Of a stretch of 64,000 bases of DNA, positions 18,321 to 27,402 are shown in pieces. Location of the stretch: contig NZ_CALPDG010000014.1 in the NCBI RefSeq assembly GCF_943193195.1, forward strand, positions 1 to 64,000, read 5' to 3'. How positions within the stretch are numbered: position 1 is the stretch's first letter; each line of letters starts with the position of its first letter. The notes beneath the pieces are model-generated. The model made no database searches. It saw only the letters and a program-made list of their open reading frames with translations, and had not been told where the DNA came from. The stretch comes from Mediterraneibacter agrestimuris (lineage in GTDB: Bacteria; Bacillota; Clostridia; Lachnospirales; Lachnospiraceae). The position numbers and the translations under genes were made by a program.

Positions 18321-19561
18321 CTCACTGCTCCTATAGCACACATTGAACTTTGGCTTCCCATTGCATGTGCCATGGAAATGATTAAACTAACATCACAAGC
18401 CCTGCTTCCTTCTGTAATATGATCCAAGTCACATTCAGGATCTGGCTGTTCAACATTTATTGTTGGACACAATACTTGTTTTTTAATCATCAGCGCACTT
18501 GCTGCCACATTTAAGATTCCCGCTGCTCCAAACAAGTGACCATATATAGGTTTAATTGATCCTATTGGCGGACACTTCTTACCATTTATTAATTTTACTA
18601 TTCTACATTCTGCTAAATCATTGTAATAAGTAGCTGTTCCATGTGCACAATAATATGATATCTCCTCTGGCTTTTTCTTAATTTCCTTGAGCATTTCTTC
18701 CAACATTTGTGCATTCTTATTTCCTGTTATATCCATACGTGTAGCATGTTCTGCTTCGTTTGTTACAGATGTTCCTAAAACTTCGCAATATATTTTTGCA
18801 TTTCTTTCTTTTGCATGCGAAAGCTTTTCAATACAAATAGCTACTGATCCTTCTCCCAAAGCAAATCCTTCTCTATTTATGGAATATGGACGCATAGCTC
18901 TCTTAGGATTTTCCTTTTCGTGACTCATAACAGAAGTTTTTTCATCAGAATAGAGACCTAAAACTGTTTTGCAGATAGGAAATTCTGTTCCAAGAACCAA
19001 CATAACATCTTCATTTCCACATTCCAACTCGTTTAATGCCACTCTAATTGCTTGATGTCCGCCAACACATGCGCAACTTAATGTAGTTACAAATCCTTGT
19101 ATATTTCTATAAATCGCATACAGTGATGCGGTAACACCATTCAATCCAGAAAATAAACTATTACTACAAATTAACTCTTGATCAGTACCGGCATGTAGCA
19201 ATACATTTGCCCAATATCCCTGAGTTGAACGGGATGTTGACTCTACTATACCAATTCGTTTGGGTGAAATATCGTCACGACTTAGACCACTACTTACCAT
19301 ACAATTTTCTAGTGCAGACATGCCAATTAAAATCTCTCTTGAATACTTTTGTGCAAACCGCTCTTCAAGATCTGGTAAATATTTTTGGTAATCAAAATTC
19401 TCTATTTCAGCTGCAACTTTCACTTTAAAGTTATCTACTTTTACACTACTAATAAAATCCAGTTGTGAATTTCCCTCAGACAAATTTCTCCATAAAGTAT
19501 CTTCATCAAAAGTATTTGGTAACATAACTCCTAATCCGGTAATAACATATCTTTCTTTCAT
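18317..19561 (-). CDS. KAS II-type 3-oxoacyl synthase with intact triad
   Basis: A 414-residue FabF-like ketosynthase. It has the complete Cys-His-His site: nucleophile C165 in SCACVGGHQ, first His in CAHGTATYYND, the lysine and second His in IKPIYGHLFGAAG. It is therefore the one canonical decarboxylating KAS II of the cluster and the likely chain-extension enzyme. It sits 20 bases downstream of the carboxyltransferase that could supply malonyl-type extenders. No carrier protein gene is adjacent, so it either borrows the housekeeping ACP or works on CoA esters. Confidence 0.9.
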   Translation of the reverse strand: MKERYVITGLGVMLPNTFDEDTLWRNLSEGNSQLDFISSVKVDNFKVKVAAEIENFDYQKYLPDLEERFAQKYSREILIGMSALENCMVSSGLSRDDISPKRIGIVESTSRSTQGYWANVLLHAGTDQELICSNSLFSGLNGVTASLYAIYRNIQGFVTTLSCACVGGHQAIRVALNELECGNEDVMLVLGTEFPICKTVLGLYSDEKTSVMSHEKENPKRAMRPYSINREGFALGEGSVAICIEKLSHAKERNAKIYCEVLGTSVTNEAEHATRMDITGNKNAQMLEEMLKEIKKKPEEISYYCAHGTATYYNDLAECRIVKLINGKKCPPIGSIKPIYGHLFGAAGILNVAASALMIKKQVLCPTINVEQPDPECDLDHITEGSRACDVSLIISMAHAMGSQSSMCAIGAVR

Positions 19562-19580
19562 AAATATTCTCCTTTACTTC

Positions 19581-21092
19581 TTATAGCGGAATAATTCCAT
19601 GTTTCTTTTCAGCACTATTTTTTCTTTTGGATTCTAAAAATTGGATGGTCTTAAATATACATTCACGAGTATTCTCTGGTTCAATTACATCATCTACAAA
19701 TCCTATTTCCAACGCCCTTTTTACACTTACATATTTTTCTCTATAGTCATCACTTAATTCTTTGATTTTATCCTCTACATTATCTGAATCTGCAAGTTCC
19801 TTTTTATAGATAATTGGAATTGCACCTTTTGCCCCCATCACAGCAATTTCTGTATTCGGCCAACTATATACAAAATCTATCCCCATGGACTTACACCCCA
19901 TTGCCAGACAGGCTCCACCATATTCCTTACGAAGTATTACAGTAATTCTTATTGTTGTTGCCTCAGAATATGCATAAAGCATTTTTGCTCCATGCCGAAT
20001 GATTCCCTTCTTTTCTTCTTTAGGACCAGGTACAAATCCCGGCGTATCGACTAATGTTATAATTGGAATATCATAAGCATCACAATATCGAATAAATTTT
20101 GCTGCTTTATCTGATGCATCAGTGTCTAATATCCCCCCTAAATAGTTAGGATTGTTTGCTACTATTCCAGTTAGTACATCTGATATTTTGGCAAATACGG
20201 TAACAATGTTTGGAGCAAATTCTTGATTGACTTCCAATAGGCTATCATCATCACAAATGTATGCTATAATTTTTTTAACATCATATGTTCTTCTTGGATC
20301 AGTCGGTAAAATATTATCAATTTTTACATTATTATTTTTAAATAATCTTTTCTTTGAGCCTTGAGGAGAATAAAATAATGGTATTTTAACCTTTTCTTTG
20401 ACTGAACTTGGTAATGTTTTAATTAAATCTTTTACCTGGTTATAACATTCTTTCTCGTTATTACATCTAAATTGTGCTACTCCTGATTCCTGCGTATGTA
20501 CTTTTACTCCTCCGAGTTCCTCTGCAGAAGTCTCTATTCCCATAACTTCTTTTACCACTGTTGGACCTGTCAAAAACATTTTGCTGAGATCGTCAATGAG
20601 AAAAATAAAATCTTGTAATGCCGGAGAATAACAAGCTCCTCCAGCACATGTGCCAGCAATTATTGCAATTTGCGGTATCAAACCTGACGCTTTCGTATTA
20701 CTACGAAAGATTTTTCCGTATGCTTCAATTGCTAAGACACTCTCTTGAATTCTAGCTCCACCTGAGTCTAGTATTCCAATAACCGGACAACCGATCTGTA
20801 TAGCAAGTTCAATAATATTTGCAATTTTTTCTCCATGCGTGCTTCCTACAGTGCCTCCTGCTATAGTAAAATCCTGTGCATATATGCAAACTTTTTTTCC
20901 CTCTATAGTTCCAAATCCTGTAATAACAGCATCATAGTCCTTTTTATCTTTCCCATCTGAGAAACTCATGATATCGACTGTACCAGCATTTACCTCTACA
21001 AAACTGCCGTTATCTAAAAGCATATTAATCCTTTCAATTGCATGTAGCTTCCCTTTTTGATGTTGCTTTTCTATATTGTATTGTCTCTTCAT
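19581..21092 (-). CDS. acyl-CoA carboxylase carboxyltransferase subunit (PccB-like)
   Basis: A 503-residue crotonase-superfamily carboxyltransferase like the beta subunit of propionyl-/acetyl-CoA carboxylase or the alpha subunit of methylmalonyl-CoA decarboxylase. The two oxyanion holes are visible: LDSGGARIQE with GTCAGGACYSPAL in the N half and EYGGACLAMGCKSMG in the C half. No biotin carboxylase or biotin carrier gene is in the window, so it must share these with another complex or act with membrane decarboxylase subunits elsewhere. In context it probably makes malonyl-CoA or a branched extender for the ketosynthases. It overlaps the CaiB/BaiF gene by four bases. Confidence 0.88.
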   Translation of the reverse strand: MKRQYNIEKQHQKGKLHAIERINMLLDNGSFVEVNAGTVDIMSFSDGKDKKDYDAVITGFGTIEGKKVCIYAQDFTIAGGTVGSTHGEKIANIIELAIQIGCPVIGILDSGGARIQESVLAIEAYGKIFRSNTKASGLIPQIAIIAGTCAGGACYSPALQDFIFLIDDLSKMFLTGPTVVKEVMGIETSAEELGGVKVHTQESGVAQFRCNNEKECYNQVKDLIKTLPSSVKEKVKIPLFYSPQGSKKRLFKNNNVKIDNILPTDPRRTYDVKKIIAYICDDDSLLEVNQEFAPNIVTVFAKISDVLTGIVANNPNYLGGILDTDASDKAAKFIRYCDAYDIPIITLVDTPGFVPGPKEEKKGIIRHGAKMLYAYSEATTIRITVILRKEYGGACLAMGCKSMGIDFVYSWPNTEIAVMGAKGAIPIIYKKELADSDNVEDKIKELSDDYREKYVSVKRALEIGFVDDVIEPENTRECIFKTIQFLESKRKNSAEKKHGIIPL

Positions 21093-22213
21093 ATTTGATT
21101 TTTCTCCTCCCTCAAAGAATCATTCTGTTCTCCAAGTCTTGGTACATCCTTATTGCTAACCTTCTTTATTGTCGAAAAATTTATTGGATTTTCCAATAAT
21201 ATATTGTCAGTAAGCAGTTTTTTCTTTATTAAATTTTCTACAAATTTTACATCTTCTATCTCAACAACCGGTGCCACACAAGCATCTTTATCCTCTAGAA
21301 TCATCATCCACTCCTTTTGGGTTTTTTGAAGTATGATTTCACTAATGCAGTATCTTAACTCTTTCATTGCATTATCATCATCTATAAGTTCAACATATTC
21401 GGGATGTCCTATTGCGTCACAAAATTTCTTCCAAAACTTCCATTCAATGGCTGCTACACTAATCATTTTTTTATCCTTTGTTTTATATACTGAATAATTA
21501 GCATATGCACCATATAAGGTATTGCTATCAAATTTAGGTTTTTCTCTACTTGCCAGGTAATTAGGGAGAATTATTGGCATACAATTTCTATAAATACCAT
21601 CCAAAATAGATATATCAATATACTGTCCTTCTCCCGTTTTTAGTTTATTTATATAAGCAATCAATATTGCAACAATTGTATTCATGGATGCACTTATGTC
21701 ACTAATCAATATTGGGGGAACAATTGCTTCTATTTTGGTATCTACTATATTTTTTGTCATTAAATCTAATAATCCGGAATAACTAAGATATGTCAAATCA
21801 TGCCCTGCCTTTAAAGACATACTTCCATATTGTCCAAATCCAGAAATAGAACAGTAAATAATGTCCGGCTTTATGTTACATACACTTTGATAATCTAACC
21901 CCGCCTTTTTCATGACTCCAGGCCGAAACGATTCAACTATAATATCTGTATGTTCTATCAATTTTAATATTTTTTTATAATCTTCTTTGCTATGAATATT
22001 TACAGCTATACTTTTTTTTCCTCTATTTAGAGAGGCAAATGCTGCTCCAAATTCCCCTTCCTTTGCTTCATATTCCCTTAAATAATCACCTTTTACAGCT
22101 TCTTCAATTTTGATTACTTCTGCCCCAAAATCAACAAGTATTTCTGTGGCATAAGGCCCCGGTAACAATCTTGAGAAATCTAGGACTTTTACGTTTTCTA
22201 AAATATATTCCAT
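21089..22213 (-). CDS. CaiB/BaiF family (class III) CoA-transferase
   Basis: About 374 residues, typical length. The N-terminus (VLDFSRLLPGPYATEILVDF), the catalytic aspartate region (ILISDISASMN), TGEGQYIDISILDG and the C-terminal PRLGEQN are family hallmarks. Class III enzymes move CoA between acids by an aspartyl-CoA intermediate. ATG 22213 is preferred because GAGGAG is 10 bases upstream; a TTG two codons earlier is closer to it than is usual. It is the second gene of the cluster, after the transporter, which suggests activation of an imported acid or CoA recycling from the product. Confidence 0.88.
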   Translation of the reverse strand: MEYILENVKVLDFSRLLPGPYATEILVDFGAEVIKIEEAVKGDYLREYEAKEGEFGAAFASLNRGKKSIAVNIHSKEDYKKILKLIEHTDIIVESFRPGVMKKAGLDYQSVCNIKPDIIYCSISGFGQYGSMSLKAGHDLTYLSYSGLLDLMTKNIVDTKIEAIVPPILISDISASMNTIVAILIAYINKLKTGEGQYIDISILDGIYRNCMPIILPNYLASREKPKFDSNTLYGAYANYSVYKTKDKKMISVAAIEWKFWKKFCDAIGHPEYVELIDDDNAMKELRYCISEIILQKTQKEWMMILEDKDACVAPVVEIEDVKFVENLIKKKLLTDNILLENPINFSTIKKVSNKDVPRLGEQNDSLREEKNQI

Positions 22214-22231
22214 TTGCAAATATCTCCTCTA

Positions 22232-23407
22232 CTAAAAAAATAAAGCTATAATTTGACAAGATAAAACTACTAAAATTAGTGCTACTGGATATGTAGATGC
22301 ATACGCTGATGATACATCACTTGTTCCTGCAACATTTACTAATGTGCCTAATGCAGGTGTACTTGTCATTCCTCCCGTTATTGCACCTAGATTATTAAGT
22401 AGTGCCATTTTCAACACATATCTTGAAAATAAATAGGCTAGTAATAGAGGTATTATCGTCATTACACCACCATATATAACTAAAATAAAACCATACTTTT
22501 TCGCAACCTCTACAAAGGCACTTCCTCCATCATATCCAGCACTGATTAAAAATAATATCAACCCAATTTCGCGGACTACCTCTAAAAATTTTTCATTACA
22601 TCTCACATCTATAATGCCATTAATGCTTTTTATTCCACCTACTAGTAATGCCACTATTAATGGTCCTCCTGTCATTCCTAGAGAAAAAACAACTCCGCCT
22701 TTCATCGGGATATTTATATTTCCCAAAACTATTCCAAATACTATAGAAAACGAAAAACTTAAAATTCCGAATGGTTCGATTTTTTTACCACAATGTACTA
22801 TTCTTTTTTCGTTTTGACTTAAAATGAGTTGGCTTCTTTCATATTCAATATCAGCATGTAGTATTCTAGGAAACAATTGCACAAAAATTACAACAGCAAG
22901 CACTCCAAAAGGATATTCTATTGCATGTCCAACTGCTACATTTTTTAGTAATAATTCGGTTCCTGAATATACTTCTTGAGCCGCTGAATATCCGGGTGTA
23001 CTTGTTAAAGCACCTGAAAGTAACCCAACCGCAAGACTAGTTTCCACTCCTGTACAATTAATCAATATAACGCATACTATAGAACCACTTAGAACACATA
23101 CAGCTCCAGTTAACACATAAGATACAAAATATTTTTTTATACTTGAAAAAAAATTTTTTCCTGCCATAATACCAACTGATGTTATAAATAGCACTAGTCC
23201 TAAATTCTGTACTATTATTGGTATTTCCACGTCAAAAATTGAGTTTTTATATTTTTCACTAATCCCACCTATAAGTAGTGCAACTATAAATACAGCAGAT
23301 GTTCTAAGGGCAATCCCTTTAACAGAAACAGCACCTAACAGATATCCTAAAATTACGATTAAAAAAATTACAAATATAGATTGAGACATTTCACTCAGTT
23401 GAATCAT
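22232..23407 (-). CDS. aspartate-alanine exchanger (AspT/YidE)-type transporter without RCK_C domains
   Basis: A 391-residue membrane protein with about ten to eleven hydrophobic segments in two homologous halves, each with the family hallmark (SGALTSTPGYSAA in the first half, GGMTSTPALG in the second). Known AspT/YidE/YbjL members carry two RCK_C (TrkA_C) domains between the halves and are about 550 residues; here the linker is only about 40 residues. The family exchanges amino acids or dicarboxylates. As first gene of the cluster it probably imports the precursor acid or exports the product acid. GGAGGAG precedes the ATG. Confidence 0.82.
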   Translation of the reverse strand: MIQLSEMSQSIFVIFLIVILGYLLGAVSVKGIALRTSAVFIVALLIGGISEKYKNSIFDVEIPIIVQNLGLVLFITSVGIMAGKNFFSSIKKYFVSYVLTGAVCVLSGSIVCVILINCTGVETSLAVGLLSGALTSTPGYSAAQEVYSGTELLLKNVAVGHAIEYPFGVLAVVIFVQLFPRILHADIEYERSQLILSQNEKRIVHCGKKIEPFGILSFSFSIVFGIVLGNINIPMKGGVVFSLGMTGGPLIVALLVGGIKSINGIIDVRCNEKFLEVVREIGLILFLISAGYDGGSAFVEVAKKYGFILVIYGGVMTIIPLLLAYLFSRYVLKMALLNNLGAITGGMTSTPALGTLVNVAGTSDVSSAYASTYPVALILVVLSCQIIALFF

Positions 23408-23930
23408 TTCACGCTCTCCTCCTTTTTGCTATTGAAGCATGTATAATCTTCCTTTAAATTTGCTTTTCTATTATTCATATTTTTTCCTTAATCCCCTCCC
23501 GCACTAAATATTTCCATCTCTCGACACAGTAAATATCATAATTTTTGCTTGGTATATTGGGATATGTCCAAAATCTTATGTGATATACTAATTTAAAAAC
23601 AATTTCAAATAATGAACGTTTTCTCTCTCTTTATACTGGACATTCATCCACATCATTGAAGAAAGATATTTAACAATTTCCAATTTTCTATAATATACCA
23701 CTAATAAAACCACAAATTATGTCTACGTAACAAAACCGACTATTCATGTAATTTTTCCTATAATATTGCTTTCTACTACTTGGTCACTTTCCTAAATATA
23801 TAACAAAAACCACTTTTTGATTTCTGTCCATAAACTATTTACATCTAATAAGTTGTTATGCTCTTTTTTCTCTAATTCCTCTGTTATATCTTTCATTTCA
23901 ATCATAATCATATTTCCCTAGCCTTATTGC
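23408..23930. other. AT-rich upstream region of the 17-gene cluster
   Basis: No gene is visible. The transcript of the minus-strand cluster must start here, but I cannot single out one promoter among several TATAAT-like strings. An imperfect dyad (TTGGTATAT near 23551 with ATATGTCCAA near 23564) could be an operator. Composition changes sharply at about 23930, where the IS110 element begins. Confidence 0.4.
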
Positions 23931-24211
23931 CTAAACCACCATGCCCGCACACTTGGCGCCACCATAAATGAAACTGTGCAGGCTGTAGGTTATTGAATTT
24001 ATTTGTGCTGTTATTTATACTTAGTGTAACGGCAAAAATCGTGCTTATTTGGGGCCAGCAGCCCGCTGCCTAAACTGATTTCAGGTACTCTCATTTGCAC
24101 CACCACCTGTCCAGCCCGCTTGAAGAACTCAACTTTCCGGCAAAAGGACGTATAGTAAAATGATAAGAGACAGAGTACCATGCCGTAAATTTCACCTCGG
24201 AGGTGCCAGTA
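23931..24211 (+). ncRNA. candidate IS110 bridge RNA region
   Basis: In IS110-group elements the guide (bridge) RNA is transcribed from the long non-coding end upstream of the transposase. This 280-base segment lies in that place and contains no gene. I have not derived the binding loops; the call rests on position and family knowledge. Confidence 0.35.
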
Positions 24212-25446
24212 ATGGATAAAATTTACGACAAATGTGTGGTATTGATGTGCACAAAAAGCTTATCGTTGCCTGCTTCCGATGCGGCAGAAAGCAGGAAGTA
24301 CGTGACTTTGGTGCAACAACCCGGGAACTTCTTGCATTGGCTGACTGGCTCAAAGAAGGCGGCTGCGAAATGGTCGCCATGGAGAGCACGACCTCTTATT
24401 GGAAGCCGCTGTTTAACATCCTTGAATCTTCTGACCTGAACGCCATAGTGGTTAATGCACGTCATATGAAAGCTGTTCCCGGCCGAAAAACGGATGTAAA
24501 GGATGCGGAATGGATCGCAGACCTTCTTCAGCATGGATTGCTTCAGCCCAGTTATATTCCCGACAAGGATCAGCGTGAACTGAGAGAATTAGTCCGCTAT
24601 CGCAAAAGCCTTGTTGGTGAACGTACCAGAGAACTGAATCGCCTCCAGAAAATGCTGGAAGGTGCCAACATCAAGCTATCCGGAACCGTATCAGACATCA
24701 ATGGCAAAAGTACCCGTAGTATATTGGAATATCTCCTTACCGGAGAATCCATTGACGAAGCAAAATACGACGAAATGTATGAGCAGAAAGTGATCGCCCA
24801 TAATCTCAAAGCCACCAAAGCGCAGATCATTGATGACCTGAACGGTGTCATGTCTTCTTTGCAGCATCGGATGATGAAAGAGCTTCTTGTCCATTTGGAC
24901 AAGCTGAATAAGCATATCAAAAACCTGGTTGACGAGATTGACAACTTTATGAAGCTGGAAGAAAAGCAGGCTTCACAGGCCATTCAGGATGTGACCGGCA
25001 TCGGTAATACAAGCGCTCAGGCCATCATTTCCGTCATTGGCACAGACATGGAACGTTTCCCCACAGATAAGCACATTTCTTCTTGGGCAGGATTATGCCC
25101 TGGTGACAATGAAAGCGCCAAAAAAAGCAAGTCCTGCAAAACCAGAAAAGGAAACGCTCTCTTGTGGACAACATTGATTACCTGTGCACATGCTGCTGTA
25201 AAAAACAAGAAATGCTACTTTTATGCTCAATTTATGAGGATCAGTGCCCACCGTGGGTCAAAGCGTGCCTATGTGGCAGTGGCTCATTCCATGCTCATTG
25301 CAATATACCACATCCTCAAGGATGGTGTTGTTTTTAAGGATCTGGGAGCTGATTATTACAATCAGTTCAATAAGGAACGCAAAATCAATGCGTACCTTAA
25401 AAAGTTAAAAGCGCTTGGCTGGGAGGCTCCAGTAGTTGCCGCATAA
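24212..25446 (+). pseudogene. IS110-family transposase with an early 1-base deletion
   Basis: From 24232 the frame encodes about 404 residues: the N-terminal RuvC-like DEDD domain (GIDVHKK, MESTTSYW, TDVKDAEWIADL) and a C-terminal Transposase_20 domain (DVTGIGNTSAQAIIS, SWAGLCPGDNESAKK with the catalytic Ser). The only good ribosome site (GGAGG) serves ATG 24212, which opens MDKIYDKC in another frame; the expected family start MDKIYDKCCGIDVHKK would need one extra base at 24233-24237 (TGTTGT reduced to TGTGT). Either this copy is frameshifted or translation re-starts at ATG 24232, losing about seven residues. Confidence 0.8.
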
Positions 25447-25534
25447 GTTTGACAGTTAAGTTCAAAATCAACTTTTTTAAGTTTGACAGGGGCAGTCTGC
25501 ACTTTTTTGGCTACCCGAAAGGTTATGTTTCATA

Positions 25535-25736
25535 GTAAATTCGTCTCTACATTTTCTGCTTCATCCGTATCTTCTTTTCTCTCATCCAAATCCACTGATT
25601 TTTCCCAGACATATTCTTTCAACTCCTCATATTCCTACTCTGCTTTTTGATATCTGCTGGAAATCTAATAAATTCAAAGTCCTGCTACCAACACCACCAA
25701 AAGAAATAGCCCAAGTAACAAATGTTCTTTTCTCAT
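25535..25736 (-). pseudogene. N-terminal remnant of a sortase-like (class B) gene
   Basis: On the minus strand ATG at 25736 opens MRKEHLLLGLFLLVVLVAGL, a signal/membrane anchor, followed after in-frame stops by KAE, EYEELKEYVWEKS and an acidic stretch (DLDERKEDTDEAEN). A membrane anchor followed by YxELxEYV is characteristic of the start of class B sortases. The rest of the gene is missing where the IS110 element begins. At least two internal stops show it is dead. Assignment to sortase is tentative. Confidence 0.4.
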
Positions 25737-26566
25737 ATTCTGCCTTCAACGAAAAAGACACCAGTACACCCTATAGATATACTGTTGCCACACTATTTTG
25801 CTACTCTTTAATGATGAGTGGTCATAGAATGGTAAGTGTAGAAATTGATGTTTCAAAGGGGAAGAGTACGGTCTGTATTCTTAAACCATATGGAGAGATT
25901 GTATGCAGTCCATTTGAAGTCATGCATGTGGAAAAGGAATTGGAATCGTTAGCAGAACTTCTTCAGCGGCTGGATGGAGAAATCCGGATTGTGATGGAAG
26001 CGACAGGGATTTATCATCTCCCGGTTCTTACTTTCTTTCAGGAGAAAGGTTATTTCATAGCGGTTGTGAATCCTTATGCAATGAAAAAATACGAAAGTAA
26101 TGAAGAAATATATGCTGAATTAAAACTCTTAGGCCGCCGATACCGGCATTACATGGAGCAGCATGTAAGGGCTCTTCAAGAATTGATACATGTCTTGGAC
26201 TATACAATGCCTGGAATCAAAAAGTTATTGAAAAGCTGGAATGAAGCGAATAACAAAGATAAACTCAGTGATTTCGTAGATGTGTTCTGGCATTTTGATA
26301 CGATCACTTCTATGAGCAGGGAAGATTTCCTGTCTGCTTACATGGAGTGGGCACGGGAAAGGAAATACCATCAGAGCCAATCCAAAGCAACAGAAATCTA
26401 TGAATTGGCATCTAATGGTATTCCTACACTGTCTTCCAGTACTCCATTGACCAAAATGTTAGTACGGGAGGCAGTATCAGTATTAAGGACCATTGACAGT
26501 TCCTTATCCCATATCTTAGCACGAATGCAGGAACTTGCAAAGACGGTATGGATTGTCAACAGTAAA

Positions 26567-27400
26567 CTAAACAACTTTTTTAAGGTTATTCATTCGATAC
26601 TCGACTGGTGTTAGATACCCGAGCGAAGAATGAATTCTATGATTGTTAAACCAATTCACATAATCAGCAAGTTGCAGTTTTAACATGTCCAAATTCGCAA
26701 ATGTTTGATTTTTTACCAATTCAGTTTTGATGATTTTAAAAGTTGCTTCCGCAACTGCATTATCGTATGGGCATCCCTTGTGACTTAATGATCTGGTGAT
26801 TGCAAATGTTTCCAAAGTTTCTTCTATTAGTTGATTTTTGAATTCGTTTCCACGATCACTATGAAAAATATTGATCTTATCCAGGCTTTCGTTTACTGTC
26901 ATGAATGCTTGTTTTACAAAAGCTGCCGTTTTGTGTGGACCTGCACTGTATCCTATGATTTCCCGGTTAAAGAGGTCCACAAGTACACATATGTAATTCC
27001 AGTTCATTCCAACCCGGACATATGTTAAATCACTTACTACTACGTTTCGATATGGTTGTTCCTCGAATTCTCGATTTACAACATTTGCTATTTTAGACTC
27101 ATTGCAGGTATCCTTCTGCGGACGGAACTGAGCGGTTGTATATGTTGATACAAGCCCTTCCTGCTTCATGATTCGACTGATACGACGGCGTGATACAATC
27201 ATATCTCTCTTACTTAATTCCTGCTTTATTTTGCGGGTTCCGTAATTGTTACGACTGGCTTTAAATATGTCAATTACGGCTGCAGTTAATTCAGATTCAT
27301 CTGTTTTCTGCTTGGCTTCATAATAATAAGTACTTCTCGGAACTTGTAGGACTTTACACATTACTGACACAGAGTATTTGTGAACATTTGCTTTGATCAC
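26567..27400 (-). CDS. IS3-family transposase OrfB (DDE integrase)
   Basis: About 277 residues, with an HTH_21-type N-terminus (SRRRISRIMKQEGL) and an rve integrase core. The DDE residues are present: D in VVSDLTYV, D in FHSDRGNEF and E in AVAEATFK. In IS3 elements OrfB is normally made as an OrfA-OrfB fusion by a -1 frameshift near the end of OrfA; the frame reads through upstream of the GTG at 27400 as TKVNVIKAN, consistent with that. Confidence 0.9.
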   Translation of the reverse strand: MIKANVHKYSVSVMCKVLQVPRSTYYYEAKQKTDESELTAAVIDIFKASRNNYGTRKIKQELSKRDMIVSRRRISRIMKQEGLVSTYTTAQFRPQKDTCNESKIANVVNREFEEQPYRNVVVSDLTYVRVGMNWNYICVLVDLFNREIIGYSAGPHKTAAFVKQAFMTVNESLDKINIFHSDRGNEFKNQLIEETLETFAITRSLSHKGCPYDNAVAEATFKIIKTELVKNQTFANLDMLKLQLADYVNWFNNHRIHSSLGYLTPVEYRMNNLKKVV

Positions 27401-27402
27401 AT

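Larger units (their letters stand above)
23931..25500 (+). mobile_element. IS110-family insertion sequence (approximate ends)
   Basis: The element is defined by its transposase (24232-25446) and by a step from AT-rich flanks to a more GC-rich body at about 23930. IS110 elements lack terminal inverted repeats and usually make no target duplication, so the exact ends cannot be set from one copy. The long upstream non-coding part (about 280 bases) fits IS110-group elements, whose bridge RNA is encoded there. Confidence 0.6.

Noticed and set aside
3231-23407. Bile-acid-inducible (bai) operon
   Set aside because: It shares a CaiB/BaiF protein and SDRs with bai, but has ketosynthases and no BaiCD/BaiH flavoprotein, BaiE dehydratase or BaiB ligase.
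3231-23407. Housekeeping fatty acid synthesis (fab) cluster
   Set aside because: No acpP, fabD, fabK, fabZ or accBCD set; instead CoA-transferases, an acyl-CoA dehydrogenase and multiple altered synthases.
24223-24534. Minus-strand frame across the IS110 transposase
   Set aside because: Antisense to a recognisable transposase with conserved motifs.
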